The position numbers and the translations under genes were made by a program. Below the pieces are notes generated by a model that saw only the letters and a list, made by a program, of their open reading frames with translations, was not told the origin of the DNA and did no database searches. Of a stretch of DNA of 64,000 nucleotides, positions 54,674-63,978 are shown piece by piece. How positions within the stretch are numbered: the stretch's first letter is position 1; every line of letters begins with the position of its first letter. The DNA is from Vibrio profundi (lineage in GTDB: Bacteria; Pseudomonadota; Gammaproteobacteria; Enterobacterales; Vibrionaceae), in the NCBI RefSeq assembly GCF_005281835.1, contig NZ_RZIS01000004.1:1-64000 (forward strand), given 5' to 3'.

Positions 54674-55099
54674 TTAAGCCTTGATGTTTGTACCTAATGT
54701 TGAAACCGTATGGGTTTGACCGCCTGCATTGTAGGTCATCCCAATTTTACCGTGGCTTTGCTGCATCATATTATTGAGCTTGTTAAAGCTTAATTGCGCG
54801 CGGCTTAGCGCTTCACCATTAACTAAGTTCGCTTGCTGGCAATCGTGCACAATCGATTGTATCTGTGCCACGATAGCTTTTAATTCTGGATTCTCGGATA
54901 GCTCTGCCACATTTGAATGTGCAGCAATCCGTTGGTCAGTTTGGTTGAGTTGGTTAACCAGTCCCATTTTTTCTTGGGCCAGTTTTTCAATGTCCGCTGA
55001 ATTTCGGCTAGTGATCGCAAACTTCTCTGACTCTAATAGTTCAGCTAATGACTGAGCATTTTGAAGTTGGAAGTTAACTAAATCGACTAACGCGGCCAT
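54674..55099 (-). CDS. flgN: Flagellar export chaperone FlgN
   Basis: A 141-residue helical protein that chaperones the hook-filament junction proteins FlgK and FlgL. The N-terminal long helix pair (NFQLQNAQSLAELLESEKFAI) matches PF05130. A Gly/Thr-rich C-terminus (GMTYNAGGQTHTVST) follows. It is the last gene of flgA-flgM-flgN. Confidence 0.93.
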   Translation of the reverse strand: MAALVDLVNFQLQNAQSLAELLESEKFAITSRNSADIEKLAQEKMGLVNQLNQTDQRIAAHSNVAELSENPELKAIVAQIQSIVHDCQQANLVNGEALSRAQLSFNKLNNMMQQSHGKIGMTYNAGGQTHTVSTLGTNIKA

Positions 55100-55133
55100 A
55101 ACTAAACCTGCTTACTACTAATTTCTATGAGCC

Positions 55134-55451
55134 TTAAAGGCCTTTAAGCTCGTCTTCGAACTTGATCATGTTGTCAGCTAGCTTTTCTGGGTCAACGGTA
55201 TATGAACCGTTTGCGATTGCTTCTTTGATAGCGGCAACTTTTGCGCTGTCAAAGCTTGGCTGCGAAGCCATATCTTGATGTAGCTGACCAATCGCTTTGC
55301 CCTGTTGACTTAGAGACACTGCATCTTTGTTACTTGGGGATTTGGCTGCGGTGTCCGAACTAGTGGTTTGTGTATTAGAGTCGGCACGTGAAGGACTTCG
55401 ACTTGTAGTCGTTAGTGTTTGTCCTGAACGTATGTTATCAATGCCTGCCAT
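55134..55451 (-). CDS. flgM: Anti-sigma-28 factor FlgM
   Basis: A 105-residue protein, disordered in the first 45 residues (Ser/Thr-rich) and with FlgM-like C-terminal helices (AIKEAIANGSYTVDPEKLADNMIKFE). It binds FliA and is exported once the hook is done. A sigma-28 promoter is found 41 bases upstream, so it is under control of the factor it inhibits. Confidence 0.95.
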   Translation of the reverse strand: MAGIDNIRSGQTLTTTSRSPSRADSNTQTTSSDTAAKSPSNKDAVSLSQQGKAIGQLHQDMASQPSFDSAKVAAIKEAIANGSYTVDPEKLADNMIKFEDELKGL

Positions 55452-55491
55452 ATAAGAGCCTTTTCTACAAAAATGGGAACCTGTACAGTCG

Positions 55492-55518
55492 ATATCGACT
55501 TAAGGTTCGAATACTTTA
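55492..55518 (-). promoter_or_regulatory. Sigma-28 (FliA) promoter of flgM
   Basis: TAAA (55515-55518), 15 bases, then GTCGATAT (55492-55499) on the minus strand; matches TAAA-N15-GCCGATAA at 10 of 12. Confidence 0.72.
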
Positions 55519-55628
55519 GTCTTTTTTTAGCTAAATATTCAACCAAAGAGCCTAATAAAACACCATTCAAATACAGTGGCGTATCCAGTAAAAACTCAAT
55601 GTCACACAGAATATGGTTTAAAGGCTGA

Positions 55629-56372
55629 CTAAAAATACACAGTAACTTCTGAAATCCCCGTTACTATTCCTTCAATTATACGCTGAGACTTGTCATTTTT
55701 CACTCTAACTTGGTCTCCGGCTGAACCATCGGTCAGAGCGGTCCCCTTAGTTGTGATAGTCATCCCACCTTTGACGGCTTGTATCACGACCTTTTCATTG
55801 CGGCACACGACGCAAACATCGCCTCTTTCAATGACGCTCCCAGGGCGAATATTCTTTTTCGCTTTGGCCCCGACCACTTGTTCAGGAAGCGAAAAGCCTT
55901 CACGGCGAAAACGTTTGAGTTCGATCATCGCCATAGAAACATCATGGGCCCCGATCATTTCTCCGCGCACGATGGAGCGGTTGGCGGTGACCAAAGGAAC
56001 GGACATAGATAAGCGAACAGGGACGTATACACGCCACTCATCGGGTATGCATTGAACCAACACGGTTATGCTACTTCTTGAACCGTTGGTGCTGGATGCG
56101 CTGGTTTCGAGTGGGATAGGGCAGTCGGTCGCTTTAATTCGAGAATCAATATTTGCGGCAGTTATGGCTAATTCACCACCAACAGGTTGTTCTATAGTAT
56201 TTAGAATATGTTCTTCAGCAGCGGCACGGATCACATCAACTTGCTCAGGCGTGGCCGCTTGAGCAAAAAAACTAAACAAAATTGCTAAAATGCCGATAGA
56301 CTTAGCAAAAGTTTTATAGAAAGCTCTACACTTAGATATGGAAAAAAGATGTAGAGATGAATTATAATACAT
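55629..56372 (-). CDS. flgA: Flagellar P-ring assembly chaperone FlgA
   Basis: A 247-residue periplasmic protein that helps FlgI form the P ring. The signal peptide lies at about residues 20-40 (GILAILFSFFAQAA). The FlgA/SAF domain is visible in VPLVTANRSIVRGEMIGAHDVSM, RPGSVIERGDVCVV and the terminal RIIEGIVTGISEVTVYF. The ATG at 56372 is preferred over 56426, which has no ribosome site. It is divergent from cheV. Confidence 0.93.
   Translation of the reverse strand: MYYNSSLHLFSISKCRAFYKTFAKSIGILAILFSFFAQAATPEQVDVIRAAAEEHILNTIEQPVGGELAITAANIDSRIKATDCPIPLETSASSTNGSRSSITVLVQCIPDEWRVYVPVRLSMSVPLVTANRSIVRGEMIGAHDVSMAMIELKRFRREGFSLPEQVVGAKAKKNIRPGSVIERGDVCVVCRNEKVVIQAVKGGMTITTKGTALTDGSAGDQVRVKNDKSQRIIEGIVTGISEVTVYF
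56273..56299 (+). promoter_or_regulatory. Sigma-28 (FliA) promoter of cheV, inside flgA
   Basis: TAAA (56273-56276), exactly 15 bases, then GCCGATAG (56292-56299): 11 of 12 matches to TAAA-N15-GCCGATAA. It lies on the strand opposite flgA, within its signal-peptide codons, about 150 bases before the cheV start. Confidence 0.7.
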
Positions 56373-56451
56373 CGTTCTGTTTCTCTGGTGGTTCGTAGCC
56401 TGTAGTAGACTAACACTTTTTCTCATAAAAGTTTGATATGGAGATGAGCTT

Positions 56452-57378
56452 ATGTCGGGTATTCTTGATTCAGTGAATCAGCGTACGCAACTCGTCGGTC
56501 AAAACCGATTAGAATTATTAACCTTTCGCCTAATGGGGCGTCAGCGCTACGGCATCAACGTTTTTAAAGTAAAAGAAGTATTACAGTGTCCTAAATTGAC
56601 TCTAATGCCAAATTTGCACCACTTGGTAAAAGGGGTGGCTCATATCCGAGGACAGACAGTATCAGTCATTGATTTAAGTTTAGCTGTTGGTGGGCGTGCA
56701 ACGACTGATATTGACAAATGTTTTGTTGTTATCGCTGAGTTCAACCGAACCATACAAGCTTTCTTAGTGAGTTCAGTAGACCGAATCGTCAATATGCACT
56801 GGGAAGCCATTCTGCCGCCACCTGATGGCTCTGGTAAAGAAAATTACTTAACGGCCGTCACGAACATCGATAATGAATTGGTCGAAATTCTAGATGTTGA
56901 AAAAATTCTTGCCGAAATTTCTCCAGTTGATGAAACGATGGATGCGTCGATCGGCGAATCTATTGCGGAAGTCGAAGCTGAAAAAGAGATTGTTCGTCGT
57001 ATTCTTATAGCCGATGACTCGACAGTGGCGCGTAAGCAAGTTCAGCGAGCGATTGAATCCATTGGTTTTGAAGTCGTAGCCGTTAAAGACGGTAAAGAAG
57101 CGTATGAAAAGCTTATGGAGATGGCTTCTGAAGGCAGTATATATGAGCAAATATCCTTGGTTATTTCCGATATCGAAATGCCAGAAATGGATGGTTATAC
57201 TTTAACTGCCGAAATTAGACGCCATGCTGAACTTAAAGATTTGTACGTAATTTTACACTCTTCACTCAGTGGTGTATTTAACCAAGCTATGGTTGAGCGT
57301 GTAGGAGCAAACTCTTTCATCGCGAAATTTAACCCAGATGAGCTTGGTGCAGCAGTGAAAGCTGCCTTAACTAACTAA
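56452..57378 (+). CDS. cheV: Chemotaxis protein CheV
   Basis: A 308-residue fusion of a CheW-like coupling domain (about 15-160) and a receiver domain (about 180-305). The phosphorylated residue is Asp240 (LVISDIEMPEMDGYT), with the acidic pocket IADDS at 186-190 and the receiver Lys in FIAKF. It couples receptors to CheA and may adapt the signal. cheR follows after 11 bases. Confidence 0.96.
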   Translation: MSGILDSVNQRTQLVGQNRLELLTFRLMGRQRYGINVFKVKEVLQCPKLTLMPNLHHLVKGVAHIRGQTVSVIDLSLAVGGRATTDIDKCFVVIAEFNRTIQAFLVSSVDRIVNMHWEAILPPPDGSGKENYLTAVTNIDNELVEILDVEKILAEISPVDETMDASIGESIAEVEAEKEIVRRILIADDSTVARKQVQRAIESIGFEVVAVKDGKEAYEKLMEMASEGSIYEQISLVISDIEMPEMDGYTLTAEIRRHAELKDLYVILHSSLSGVFNQAMVERVGANSFIAKFNPDELGAAVKAALTN

Positions 57379-57389
57379 AAGAGACATTA

Positions 57390-58217
57390 ATGACTGCTAT
57401 AACAATAAGTGATCAAGAATATCGCGATTTCAGCCGTTTTTTAGAATCTCAATGTGGCATCGTTTTAGGTGATAGTAAGCAATACCTTGTACGTAGCCGA
57501 CTCAGCCCATTGGTTGCCAAGTTTAAATTGGCTTCTTTGTCAGACTTGCTGAGAGATGTGGTAACAGGAAGAAACCGCGAGTTGCGAGTTGCTGCCGTAG
57601 ATGCAATGACAACGAATGAGACACTTTGGTTCCGAGACACTTACCCGTTTGCTGTGCTGGCGGATAAGCTATTACCGGAAATAGCGGCAAATAAGCGCCC
57701 AATCAAAATTTGGTCAGCGGCAAGTTCCTCGGGTCAAGAACCATATTCGATGGCAATGACCATTTTGGAAACTCAGTCTCGTAAGCCGGGAATGTTGCCT
57801 AACGTTTCTATTACCGCAACGGATATTTCTGCAAGTATGCTAGATATGTGTCGTGCTGGTGTGTATGACAACTTAGCCCTTGGTCGAGGTTTATCACCAG
57901 AGCGTCGTCGTACCTTCTTTGAAGATGCGGGTGATGGCCGAATGAAAGTGAAAGATAATGTAAAACGTATGGTCAACTTTAGACCGCAGAATTTGATGGA
58001 TAGTTACGCGCTATTAGGAAAGTTCGACATTATCTTTTGCCGAAATGTATTGATTTACTTCTCTCCCGACATGAAGTCTCAAGTGTTAAACCAGATGGCG
58101 AATAGCCTAAACCCAGGTGGTTACCTTCTATTAGGGGCGTCTGAATCTTTGACTGGTTTAACCGACAGGTTTGAAATGGTGCGTTGTAATCCAGGTATCA
58201 TCTACAAACTGAAATAA
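57390..58217 (+). CDS. cheR: Chemotaxis protein methyltransferase CheR
   Basis: A 275-residue SAM-dependent enzyme that methylates receptor glutamates. TTNETLWFRD, IWSAASSSGQEPYSMAM (SAM loop), ATDISASML and FCRNVLIYFS are characteristic. The last residues lack the pentapeptide-binding TPR extension. A terminator follows, separating it from flgB. Confidence 0.97.
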   Translation: MTAITISDQEYRDFSRFLESQCGIVLGDSKQYLVRSRLSPLVAKFKLASLSDLLRDVVTGRNRELRVAAVDAMTTNETLWFRDTYPFAVLADKLLPEIAANKRPIKIWSAASSSGQEPYSMAMTILETQSRKPGMLPNVSITATDISASMLDMCRAGVYDNLALGRGLSPERRRTFFEDAGDGRMKVKDNVKRMVNFRPQNLMDSYALLGKFDIIFCRNVLIYFSPDMKSQVLNQMANSLNPGGYLLLGASESLTGLTDRFEMVRCNPGIIYKLK

Positions 58218-58236
58218 AAAATCGGACAACAATCTC

Positions 58237-58268
58237 AAAACCCAGCCTAGTGCTGGGTTTTCTTTTTT
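58237..58268 (+). terminator. Terminator of cheVR
   Basis: Perfect 10-bp stem AAAACCCAGC/GCTGGGTTTT with loop CTAGT and a T-run. Confidence 0.92.
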
Positions 58269-58322
58269 AGGCAATCCGATATATCTTTAAGCAAGAGCGA
58301 CATTCCAAACGACTCTAATTCT

Positions 58323-58338
58323 TGGCTTGCAAATTGCA
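58323..58338 (+). promoter_or_regulatory. Sigma-54 promoter of the flgB operon
   Basis: TGGCTT-N5-TTGCA with correct GG-GC spacing, 113 bases before the flgB ATG. Sigma-54 control of flgBCDEFGHIJ is established in V. cholerae and V. parahaemolyticus. Confidence 0.78.
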
Positions 58339-58451
58339 GGCTAGCATCTATGAAATTGAAGTGAATTTTGAATATCTACCGTAGTATTTAAAGTTGGTAT
58401 GAAGATTGCTTTAATTATTTTATGAAAGTCAGTTCTTGAGTTGAGGTTTAC

Positions 58452-58847
58452 ATGGCTATTTCTTTTGACAATGCATTAGGCATTCACCAGCACACAGTTG
58501 GTGTACGTGAGCGCAACGCTGAGGTGATCTCCACCAATATCGCGCAAGCAAACACGCCTGGGTACAAATCGAAGGGAATGGACTTTAAGAAATCGCTGCA
58601 AGCGGCAAGTTCGGGGGCAAGCATTGGTCTTAGCCGTACGGATGGTCGGCACATTTCTGCCTCTACGAATGTGACTGGGGAAAGTATGTATCGTATCCCT
58701 ACACAGCCTGATACTGGTGATGGCAATACGGTGGATTTGGATTTAGAAAGAAACCTTTTTATGCAAAACCAAATCAGACACCAAGCGTCGCTGGACTTCC
58801 TAGGAAGTAAATTTAAGAACTTAACGAAAGCAATTAAAGGGGAATAA
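58452..58847 (+). CDS. flgB: Flagellar proximal rod protein FlgB
   Basis: A 131-residue rod subunit. LGIHQHTVGVRERNAEVISTNIAQANTPGYKSKGMDFKK is the family N-terminal block; the C-terminal helix RHQASLDFLGSKFKNLTKAIKGE completes the D0 domain. First gene of the operon. Confidence 0.97.
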   Translation: MAISFDNALGIHQHTVGVRERNAEVISTNIAQANTPGYKSKGMDFKKSLQAASSGASIGLSRTDGRHISASTNVTGESMYRIPTQPDTGDGNTVDLDLERNLFMQNQIRHQASLDFLGSKFKNLTKAIKGE

Positions 58848-58851
58848 TTAG

Positions 58852-59268
58852 ATGAGCTTATTTAATGTATTCAATGTAACTGGTTCTGCGATGAGTGCTG
58901 AGTCTGTTCGTCTAAATACGACCTCTTCAAACCTTGCAAATGCAGACAGCGTAAGTAGCTCAGCTGAAGATACTTACAAAGCTCGCCACGCAGTGTTTGG
59001 TGCTGAGTTAAATAAGGCGCGCTACAACGGTGACCACACGGTGCCAGTAAAAGTATTAGGAATTGTAGAAAGCGATAAGCCGCTCAGTGCGGAATATAAC
59101 CCGGATCACCCATTAGCAAATGATGAAGGCTATATCTACAAGCCTAACGTTAATGTTATGGAAGAAATGGCGAATATGATTTCTGCTTCACGTGCGTATC
59201 AAACGAACGTACAGGTTGCAGACTCAAGCAAACAAATGCTGCTGCGTACGCTGCAGATGGGTCAATAA
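58852..59268 (+). CDS. flgC: Flagellar proximal rod protein FlgC
   Basis: A 138-residue rod protein. FNVTGSAMSAESVRLNTTSSNLANADS and the C-terminal EEMANMISASRAYQTNVQ are FlgC signatures. Spacing to flgB is 4 bases. Confidence 0.97.
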   Translation: MSLFNVFNVTGSAMSAESVRLNTTSSNLANADSVSSSAEDTYKARHAVFGAELNKARYNGDHTVPVKVLGIVESDKPLSAEYNPDHPLANDEGYIYKPNVNVMEEMANMISASRAYQTNVQVADSSKQMLLRTLQMGQ

Positions 59269-59285
59269 GGATAAGGAGGTAGCAT

Positions 59286-59993
59286 ATGGCCGGAATCAAT
59301 AATGTTGGTCAAAGCGGCTTGTCCTATGTTGATCAGCTTAAAAGTCTTCAAGACAACAAGAAGCCCGATGAAACAACAGGTAAGCAGGATCTTAATCAAG
59401 AAGACTTCTTATCGTTGTTGACCAAGCAACTTGCTCAACAAGACCCTTTTAAGCCGGTCAGTAATGACCAGATGATTGCGCAAATGGCTTCATTTGCGAC
59501 CGTAGACGGCATCGGAAAAATGAATACACAGTTTGAAAGCTTGAATTCATCGATGACTTCTAACCAAGCATTACAGGCATCTTCTTTGGTTGGCCGTGAT
59601 GTATTGGTTCCTGGTGCAGCAGGTGTGAAACAGGCAAACGCCGGAATGGCGGCAATGGTCAAACTTCCTCAAGCGATGGATAACCTTATGGTCCGTGTTG
59701 AGAACGAAGTTGGCCAATTAGTACGAACTTTTGAAGTTGGTGCACAACCTGCCGGTGACACACGTGTTGAGTGGGACGGAAATGACGAAAACGGTAACCC
59801 ATTGCCGGCCGGTAAATACAATGTGAAAGCAGCGGGTTTATTGGATGGTGAGAGTGCAGAGTTCCCAGTGTCGACTTATGCGAACGTGAACAGTGTGCTT
59901 CTTGGCAAAGGTGATGGCAACGTACTGCTCAATCTGGCTGGTTTTTCTTCGCCAGTTCGACTTGCTGAAGTACTAGAAGTTGGCAAAGCGTAA
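59286..59993 (+). CDS. flgD: Flagellar hook assembly scaffold FlgD
   Basis: A 235-residue hook-cap protein. LNQEDFLSLLTKQLAQQDPFKPVSNDQMIAQMASF is the conserved N-terminal block; FLGT-type Ig-like (VEWDGNDENGNPLPAGKYNV) and Tudor-like parts follow. It is shed when the hook reaches full length. Ribosome site AAGGAGG lies 6 bases before the ATG. Confidence 0.97.
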   Translation: MAGINNVGQSGLSYVDQLKSLQDNKKPDETTGKQDLNQEDFLSLLTKQLAQQDPFKPVSNDQMIAQMASFATVDGIGKMNTQFESLNSSMTSNQALQASSLVGRDVLVPGAAGVKQANAGMAAMVKLPQAMDNLMVRVENEVGQLVRTFEVGAQPAGDTRVEWDGNDENGNPLPAGKYNVKAAGLLDGESAEFPVSTYANVNSVLLGKGDGNVLLNLAGFSSPVRLAEVLEVGKA

Positions 59994-60038
59994 CTCTTTA
60001 TAGAGTCAATATGCTAGCTAGATTAGGAGAATTTTGGA

Positions 60039-61343
60039 ATGTCTTATATTGCTTTAAGCGGATTATCCGCCGCTCAGTTAGATCTGAATACAACCAGTAA
60101 TAACATTGCTAACGCAAACACTTTTGGCTTTAAAGAGTCTCGTGCTGAATTTGGTGATGTTTACTCTAGTTCTTTGTTTACTAATGCAAAAACCACTGCT
60201 GGTGGCGGTGCTCAAGCGAACAAAGTTGCTCAACAATTCCATGAAGGTTCAAGTATTTATACGAACAACCCGATGGACTTACGAGTGAGTGGTACTGGCT
60301 TTTTCGCGGTAGCGAAAGACCGTATGGTTCCAGAGATCAATGAACTGACTCGTAATGGTGCTTTCCACCTAAACAAAGATAACTACATGGTTACCAGTAA
60401 CGATGAGTTTCTTTTAGGCTACGATGTGGATCCAAATAGTGGTGAAGTATTGTCTTACGCACCAAAGCCACTAGACATTCCAGCTGAATTTGGTAAACCA
60501 AAGCAGACTGAAAATATTGATGTTGGTGTAAACCTTCCTGCAAACGGCGATCTTAAAGATCCTGCGTTATTCAATTACCAAGATCCGGATACTTTCAACC
60601 GTGCGACTTCTTCTACGGTTTATGACTCTATGGGTCAATCGTACAAACTAACGACGTATTACTTGAAAGATTCAACGCAACCAAATACTTGGCAAACTTA
60701 CTACACCATGACAGATGATGTAGGTGAGAAGCCGCTGAATATTGTTGGTGGTGATGCGGCAAACGCGACTGGTCACGTTGGCCACACCATGAAGTTTAAC
60801 AACGATGGTACGTTGGCGAGTTTGAATAACGGCCTACCAATCACTTCAGAAGCCTTAGGAGCGGGTGCAAATCCTGTAAACCTTAACGGTGCTGATGTGA
60901 CACAAACTCTGAACTTTGGTTTAGATTCTTCGACTCAATTTGCAGCCCCATTTGAACTAACTAAGTTCGATGAGGATGGTGCAACGGTTGGTTTCTTAAC
61001 TAAAATCGATTTTGATGAATACGGTAGTGTTTTAGGTACCTACTCGAACGGTGAAAACGTGATTCTGGGTCGTGTTGGCTTGGTGCGTGTACCAAATGAG
61101 CAAGGTCTGGATAAGAAAGGTGGTACCCAATGGGATTCTACGAATTACTCTGGTGATAAGATCTGGGGTGAATCGAACAAGGGCTCATTCGGTAGCATTA
61201 ACAACGGTTCATTAGAGCAATCGAACATCGATATGACTCAAGAGCTAGTCGATTTAATTTCTGCTCAGCGTAACTTCCAAGCGAACTCACGTTCTCTAGA
61301 AGTACATAACCAACTACAGCAAAATATTCTTCAAATTCGTTAA
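60039..61343 (+). CDS. flgE: Flagellar hook protein FlgE
   Basis: A 434-residue hook subunit. The N-terminus SYIALSGLSAAQLDLNTTSNNIANANTFGFKESRAEF and the C-terminus QSNIDMTQELVDLISAQRNFQANSRSLEVHNQLQQNILQIR are FlgE blocks, with middle hook domains between. It lacks a signal peptide as expected for type III export. The hairpin at 61373 follows it. Confidence 0.97.
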   Translation: MSYIALSGLSAAQLDLNTTSNNIANANTFGFKESRAEFGDVYSSSLFTNAKTTAGGGAQANKVAQQFHEGSSIYTNNPMDLRVSGTGFFAVAKDRMVPEINELTRNGAFHLNKDNYMVTSNDEFLLGYDVDPNSGEVLSYAPKPLDIPAEFGKPKQTENIDVGVNLPANGDLKDPALFNYQDPDTFNRATSSTVYDSMGQSYKLTTYYLKDSTQPNTWQTYYTMTDDVGEKPLNIVGGDAANATGHVGHTMKFNNDGTLASLNNGLPITSEALGAGANPVNLNGADVTQTLNFGLDSSTQFAAPFELTKFDEDGATVGFLTKIDFDEYGSVLGTYSNGENVILGRVGLVRVPNEQGLDKKGGTQWDSTNYSGDKIWGESNKGSFGSINNGSLEQSNIDMTQELVDLISAQRNFQANSRSLEVHNQLQQNILQIR

Positions 61344-61372
61344 TCGAATTCGGATTGTAATTATCTGTTTAT

Positions 61373-61412
61373 ACCGCTCTTGGCTGTTTACATAGCCAAG
61401 CGCGGTGTTATT
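61373..61412 (+). terminator. Terminator-like hairpin after flgE
   Basis: A 13-bp stem with one mismatch (61373-61385 with 61394-61406), 8-base loop, and a weak T-rich tail (GTTATTT). It may attenuate, not fully stop, the flgB operon transcript. Confidence 0.6.
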
Positions 61413-61552
61413 TGTACTATGAATGATTTTGCCGCAAGTGTTTGCCGCTTGACATTGCCATAGGGCAAGCTTATTCCAATTTTTATCCTCCTTTCTCAGT
61501 AATAAACTCTAATTTCTATCCAACTATCTGATTACTAACGCTTTATATACAT

Positions 61553-61568
61553 TGGCACACCTATTGCT
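61553..61568 (+). promoter_or_regulatory. Sigma-54 promoter of flgF
   Basis: TGGCAC-N5-TTGCT is a perfect -24/-12 match, 37 bases before the flgF ATG at 61606. Confidence 0.85.
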
Positions 61569-61605
61569 TATCTAGCTTCTAGAAGATGATTTTTTGGAGC
61601 AAATT

Positions 61606-62355
61606 ATGGATCGTGCACTGTTTCTTGCCATGAGTGGCGCAAAGCAAAATATGCAAGCTTTGCAGCTTCGTGCAAACAACTTAGCAAACGTAAGCACTAC
61701 CGGTTTTCGTGCCGATTTAGCACAGGCTCGTTCAATGCAAGCATACGGTGAAGGCATGCCAACCCGCGTGTTTAGTATGACTGAACGTCCTGGCCATAAT
61801 TTCTCACAGGGCAGTGTTGTTACCACTGGGCGCGATCTGGACGTAACGGTTGAAGGTGACGGTTGGATTTCCGTGATGGATAAAACCGGTCAAGAAGGCC
61901 TAACGCGTAACGGCAACCTCAAAATCGATCAAAACGGTCTATTGACGAATGGAAGTGGGCACTTAGTGCTAGGCGACAATGATGCTCCTATTACGCTTCC
62001 AATTCCACTGAGCAAAGTAGAAATCGGTACAGACGGTACGATTTCAGTACTGCCACAAGGTGCTCCAGCTGAAGAGTTGGAAATCGCTGGCAGAATTAAA
62101 CTTGTTCGCCCAGATAACCAGACACTGTTTAAAGACACGAATGGTTTATTCCGTTCAAAAGATCCAAACCAGGCATACGAAGCAGATGCTGCTGTGAAAC
62201 TGTTAACAGGTGCTATCGAAGGCAGTAACGTTAATGCCGTAGGCGAGATGACTAGCCTAATTGACTTACAACGTCAATTCGAGATGCAGGTCAAAATGAT
62301 GAGCACAGCAGAAGAAATGGACAAATCGTCTGATTCTTTGCTTCGTATGAGCTAA
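61606..62355 (+). CDS. flgF: Flagellar proximal rod protein FlgF
   Basis: A 249-residue rod protein. MDRALFLAMSGAKQNMQALQLRANNLANVSTTGFRADLAQARSM-type N-terminus and the C-terminal VGEMTSLIDLQRQFEMQVKMM are typical. The ATG at 61606 has GGAG 8 bases upstream; a TTG at 61594 would precede the ribosome site. The gene is headed by its own sigma-54 promoter, so flgFGH... may form a separate unit. Confidence 0.97.
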   Translation: MDRALFLAMSGAKQNMQALQLRANNLANVSTTGFRADLAQARSMQAYGEGMPTRVFSMTERPGHNFSQGSVVTTGRDLDVTVEGDGWISVMDKTGQEGLTRNGNLKIDQNGLLTNGSGHLVLGDNDAPITLPIPLSKVEIGTDGTISVLPQGAPAEELEIAGRIKLVRPDNQTLFKDTNGLFRSKDPNQAYEADAAVKLLTGAIEGSNVNAVGEMTSLIDLQRQFEMQVKMMSTAEEMDKSSDSLLRMS

Positions 62356-62377
62356 CTGATTTTTTAAGGGGATTGCT

Positions 62378-63166
62378 ATGCATCCAGCATTATGGGTAAG
62401 TAAAACTGGTTTAGATGCCCAACAAACCAATATTTCAACGATTTCAAACAACTTAGCGAATGCTTCAACCATTGGCTTTAAGAAAAGCCGCGCAGTGTTT
62501 GAAGACCTGTTTTACCAAAATATCAATCAACCAGGTGGTCAGTCTTCTCAAAACACTGAGCTACCGAGTGGTTTAATGTTAGGTGCAGGTTCAAAGGTAG
62601 TCGCGACTCAAAAAGTCCACACTCATGGTAATGCTCAAACGACGACCAACAGCTTAGATATGATGATTGAAGGCGATGGCTTTTTCCAAGTCGAGATGCC
62701 AGATGGAAATATTGGTTATAGCCGTAACGGTCAGTTTACTCTAAATGGCGATGGTTCAATTGTAACGACAGGTCAAGGTTACCTATTACAACCTGAAATC
62801 GTTATTCCAGAAGATGCGATTTCGATTACTGTCGGTAACGATGGTGAAGTGTCGGTACGTATGCGTGGTGAACAAAACAACGTAGTGGTAGGGCAAATTA
62901 CTATCACTGACTTTGTGAATCCTGGCGGCCTTGAACCTATTGGTCAGAACTTGTACTTGCCTACTGGCGCAAGTGGTGACCCTCAAGAGGGGGTTCCGGG
63001 CATTGATGGTTTGGGTGATATTCGTCAATCGATGCTAGAAACATCGAACGTGAATGTGACAGAAGAACTGGTAAACATGATTGAAGCGCAACGTGTTTAT
63101 GAAATGAACTCAAAAGTGATTTCATCTGTCGACAAGATGATGAGCTTTGTTAACCAACAGCTATAA
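62378..63166 (+). CDS. flgG: Flagellar distal rod protein FlgG
   Basis: A 262-residue rod subunit. LWVSKTGLDAQQTNISTISNNLANASTIGFKKSRAVFEDL and SNVNVTEELVNMIEAQRVYEMNSKVI are diagnostic. Ribosome site AAGGGG lies 8 bases upstream. Confidence 0.97.
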   Translation: MHPALWVSKTGLDAQQTNISTISNNLANASTIGFKKSRAVFEDLFYQNINQPGGQSSQNTELPSGLMLGAGSKVVATQKVHTHGNAQTTTNSLDMMIEGDGFFQVEMPDGNIGYSRNGQFTLNGDGSIVTTGQGYLLQPEIVIPEDAISITVGNDGEVSVRMRGEQNNVVVGQITITDFVNPGGLEPIGQNLYLPTGASGDPQEGVPGIDGLGDIRQSMLETSNVNVTEELVNMIEAQRVYEMNSKVISSVDKMMSFVNQQL

Positions 63167-63201
63167 CCGTTAGGCTTATTGTTTACTGAGAGTGTATCGC
63201 T

Positions 63202-63978
63202 ATGAAACGATTATTTTGTTTTGCACTAATTGCATCTATGACTGGCTGTTCTATGTTAGAGCCGATCGAAACACCAGAAACCGAAAACGCGACAACGATT
63301 GTTGATGCGGTCGAAGGTGACAAGTCAGCAGAAGAAAGTTCTGGCATTGTTGATACATTACGAGGCCGTACGGATCCGATCTCCGGTGATCCGGCATGGG
63401 CACCAATTAACCCGAAACAAAAGCCTGAACATTACGCTGCTGCTACTGGTTCGTTATTTAATGTGAATTACATCGGTAGTATGTACGACGACTCTAAGCC
63501 TCGCGGTATTGGGGATATTATTACCGTTGCGTTAGATGAAAATACGCGTGCAACCAAAAAAGCGAATGCGGATATGTCGAAATCGAACGATTCTTCGATG
63601 GAGCCGCTGGCTGTTGGTGGGCAAGAGCTGACGATAGACAAATACAATTTCTCTTATGACTTGAGCAACACCAACACTTTTGCTGGTGACGCTTCAGCAA
63701 ACCAAAGCAACAGCATTAGTGGTTACATCACGGTTGAAGTTATCGAAGTATTGGCGAACGGCAACTTAGTGGTACGTGGTGAGAAATGGATGACATTTAA
63801 CACAGGTGACGAGTACATTCGCTTGAGCGGTACGATTCGACCAGACGACATTGATTTCGATAATACCATCGCTTCAAACCGTGTTTCTAACGCGCGAATC
63901 CAATATTCAGGTACTGGTGTACAACAAGATATGCAAGAGCCTGGATTCTTGGCACGATTCTTTAATGTAGCTTTATAA
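63202..63978 (+). CDS. flgH: Flagellar L-ring lipoprotein FlgH
   Basis: A 258-residue outer-membrane lipoprotein forming the L ring. Lipobox SMTGC (Cys16). The FlgH blocks [22 protein letters not shown], and [32 protein letters not shown] are seen. flgI should follow just past the right edge. Confidence 0.97.
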   Translation: MKRLFCFALIASMTGCSMLEPIETPETENATTIVDAVEGDKSAEESSGIVDTLRGRTDPISGDPAWAPINPKQKPEHYAAATGSLFNVNYIGSMYDDSKPRGIGDIITVALDENTRATKKANADMSKSNDSSMEPLAVGGQELTIDKYNFSYDLSNTNTFAGDASANQSNSISGYITVEVIEVLANGNLVVRGEKWMTFNTGDEYIRLSGTIRPDDIDFDNTIASNRVSNARIQYSGTGVQQDMQEPGFLARFFNVAL

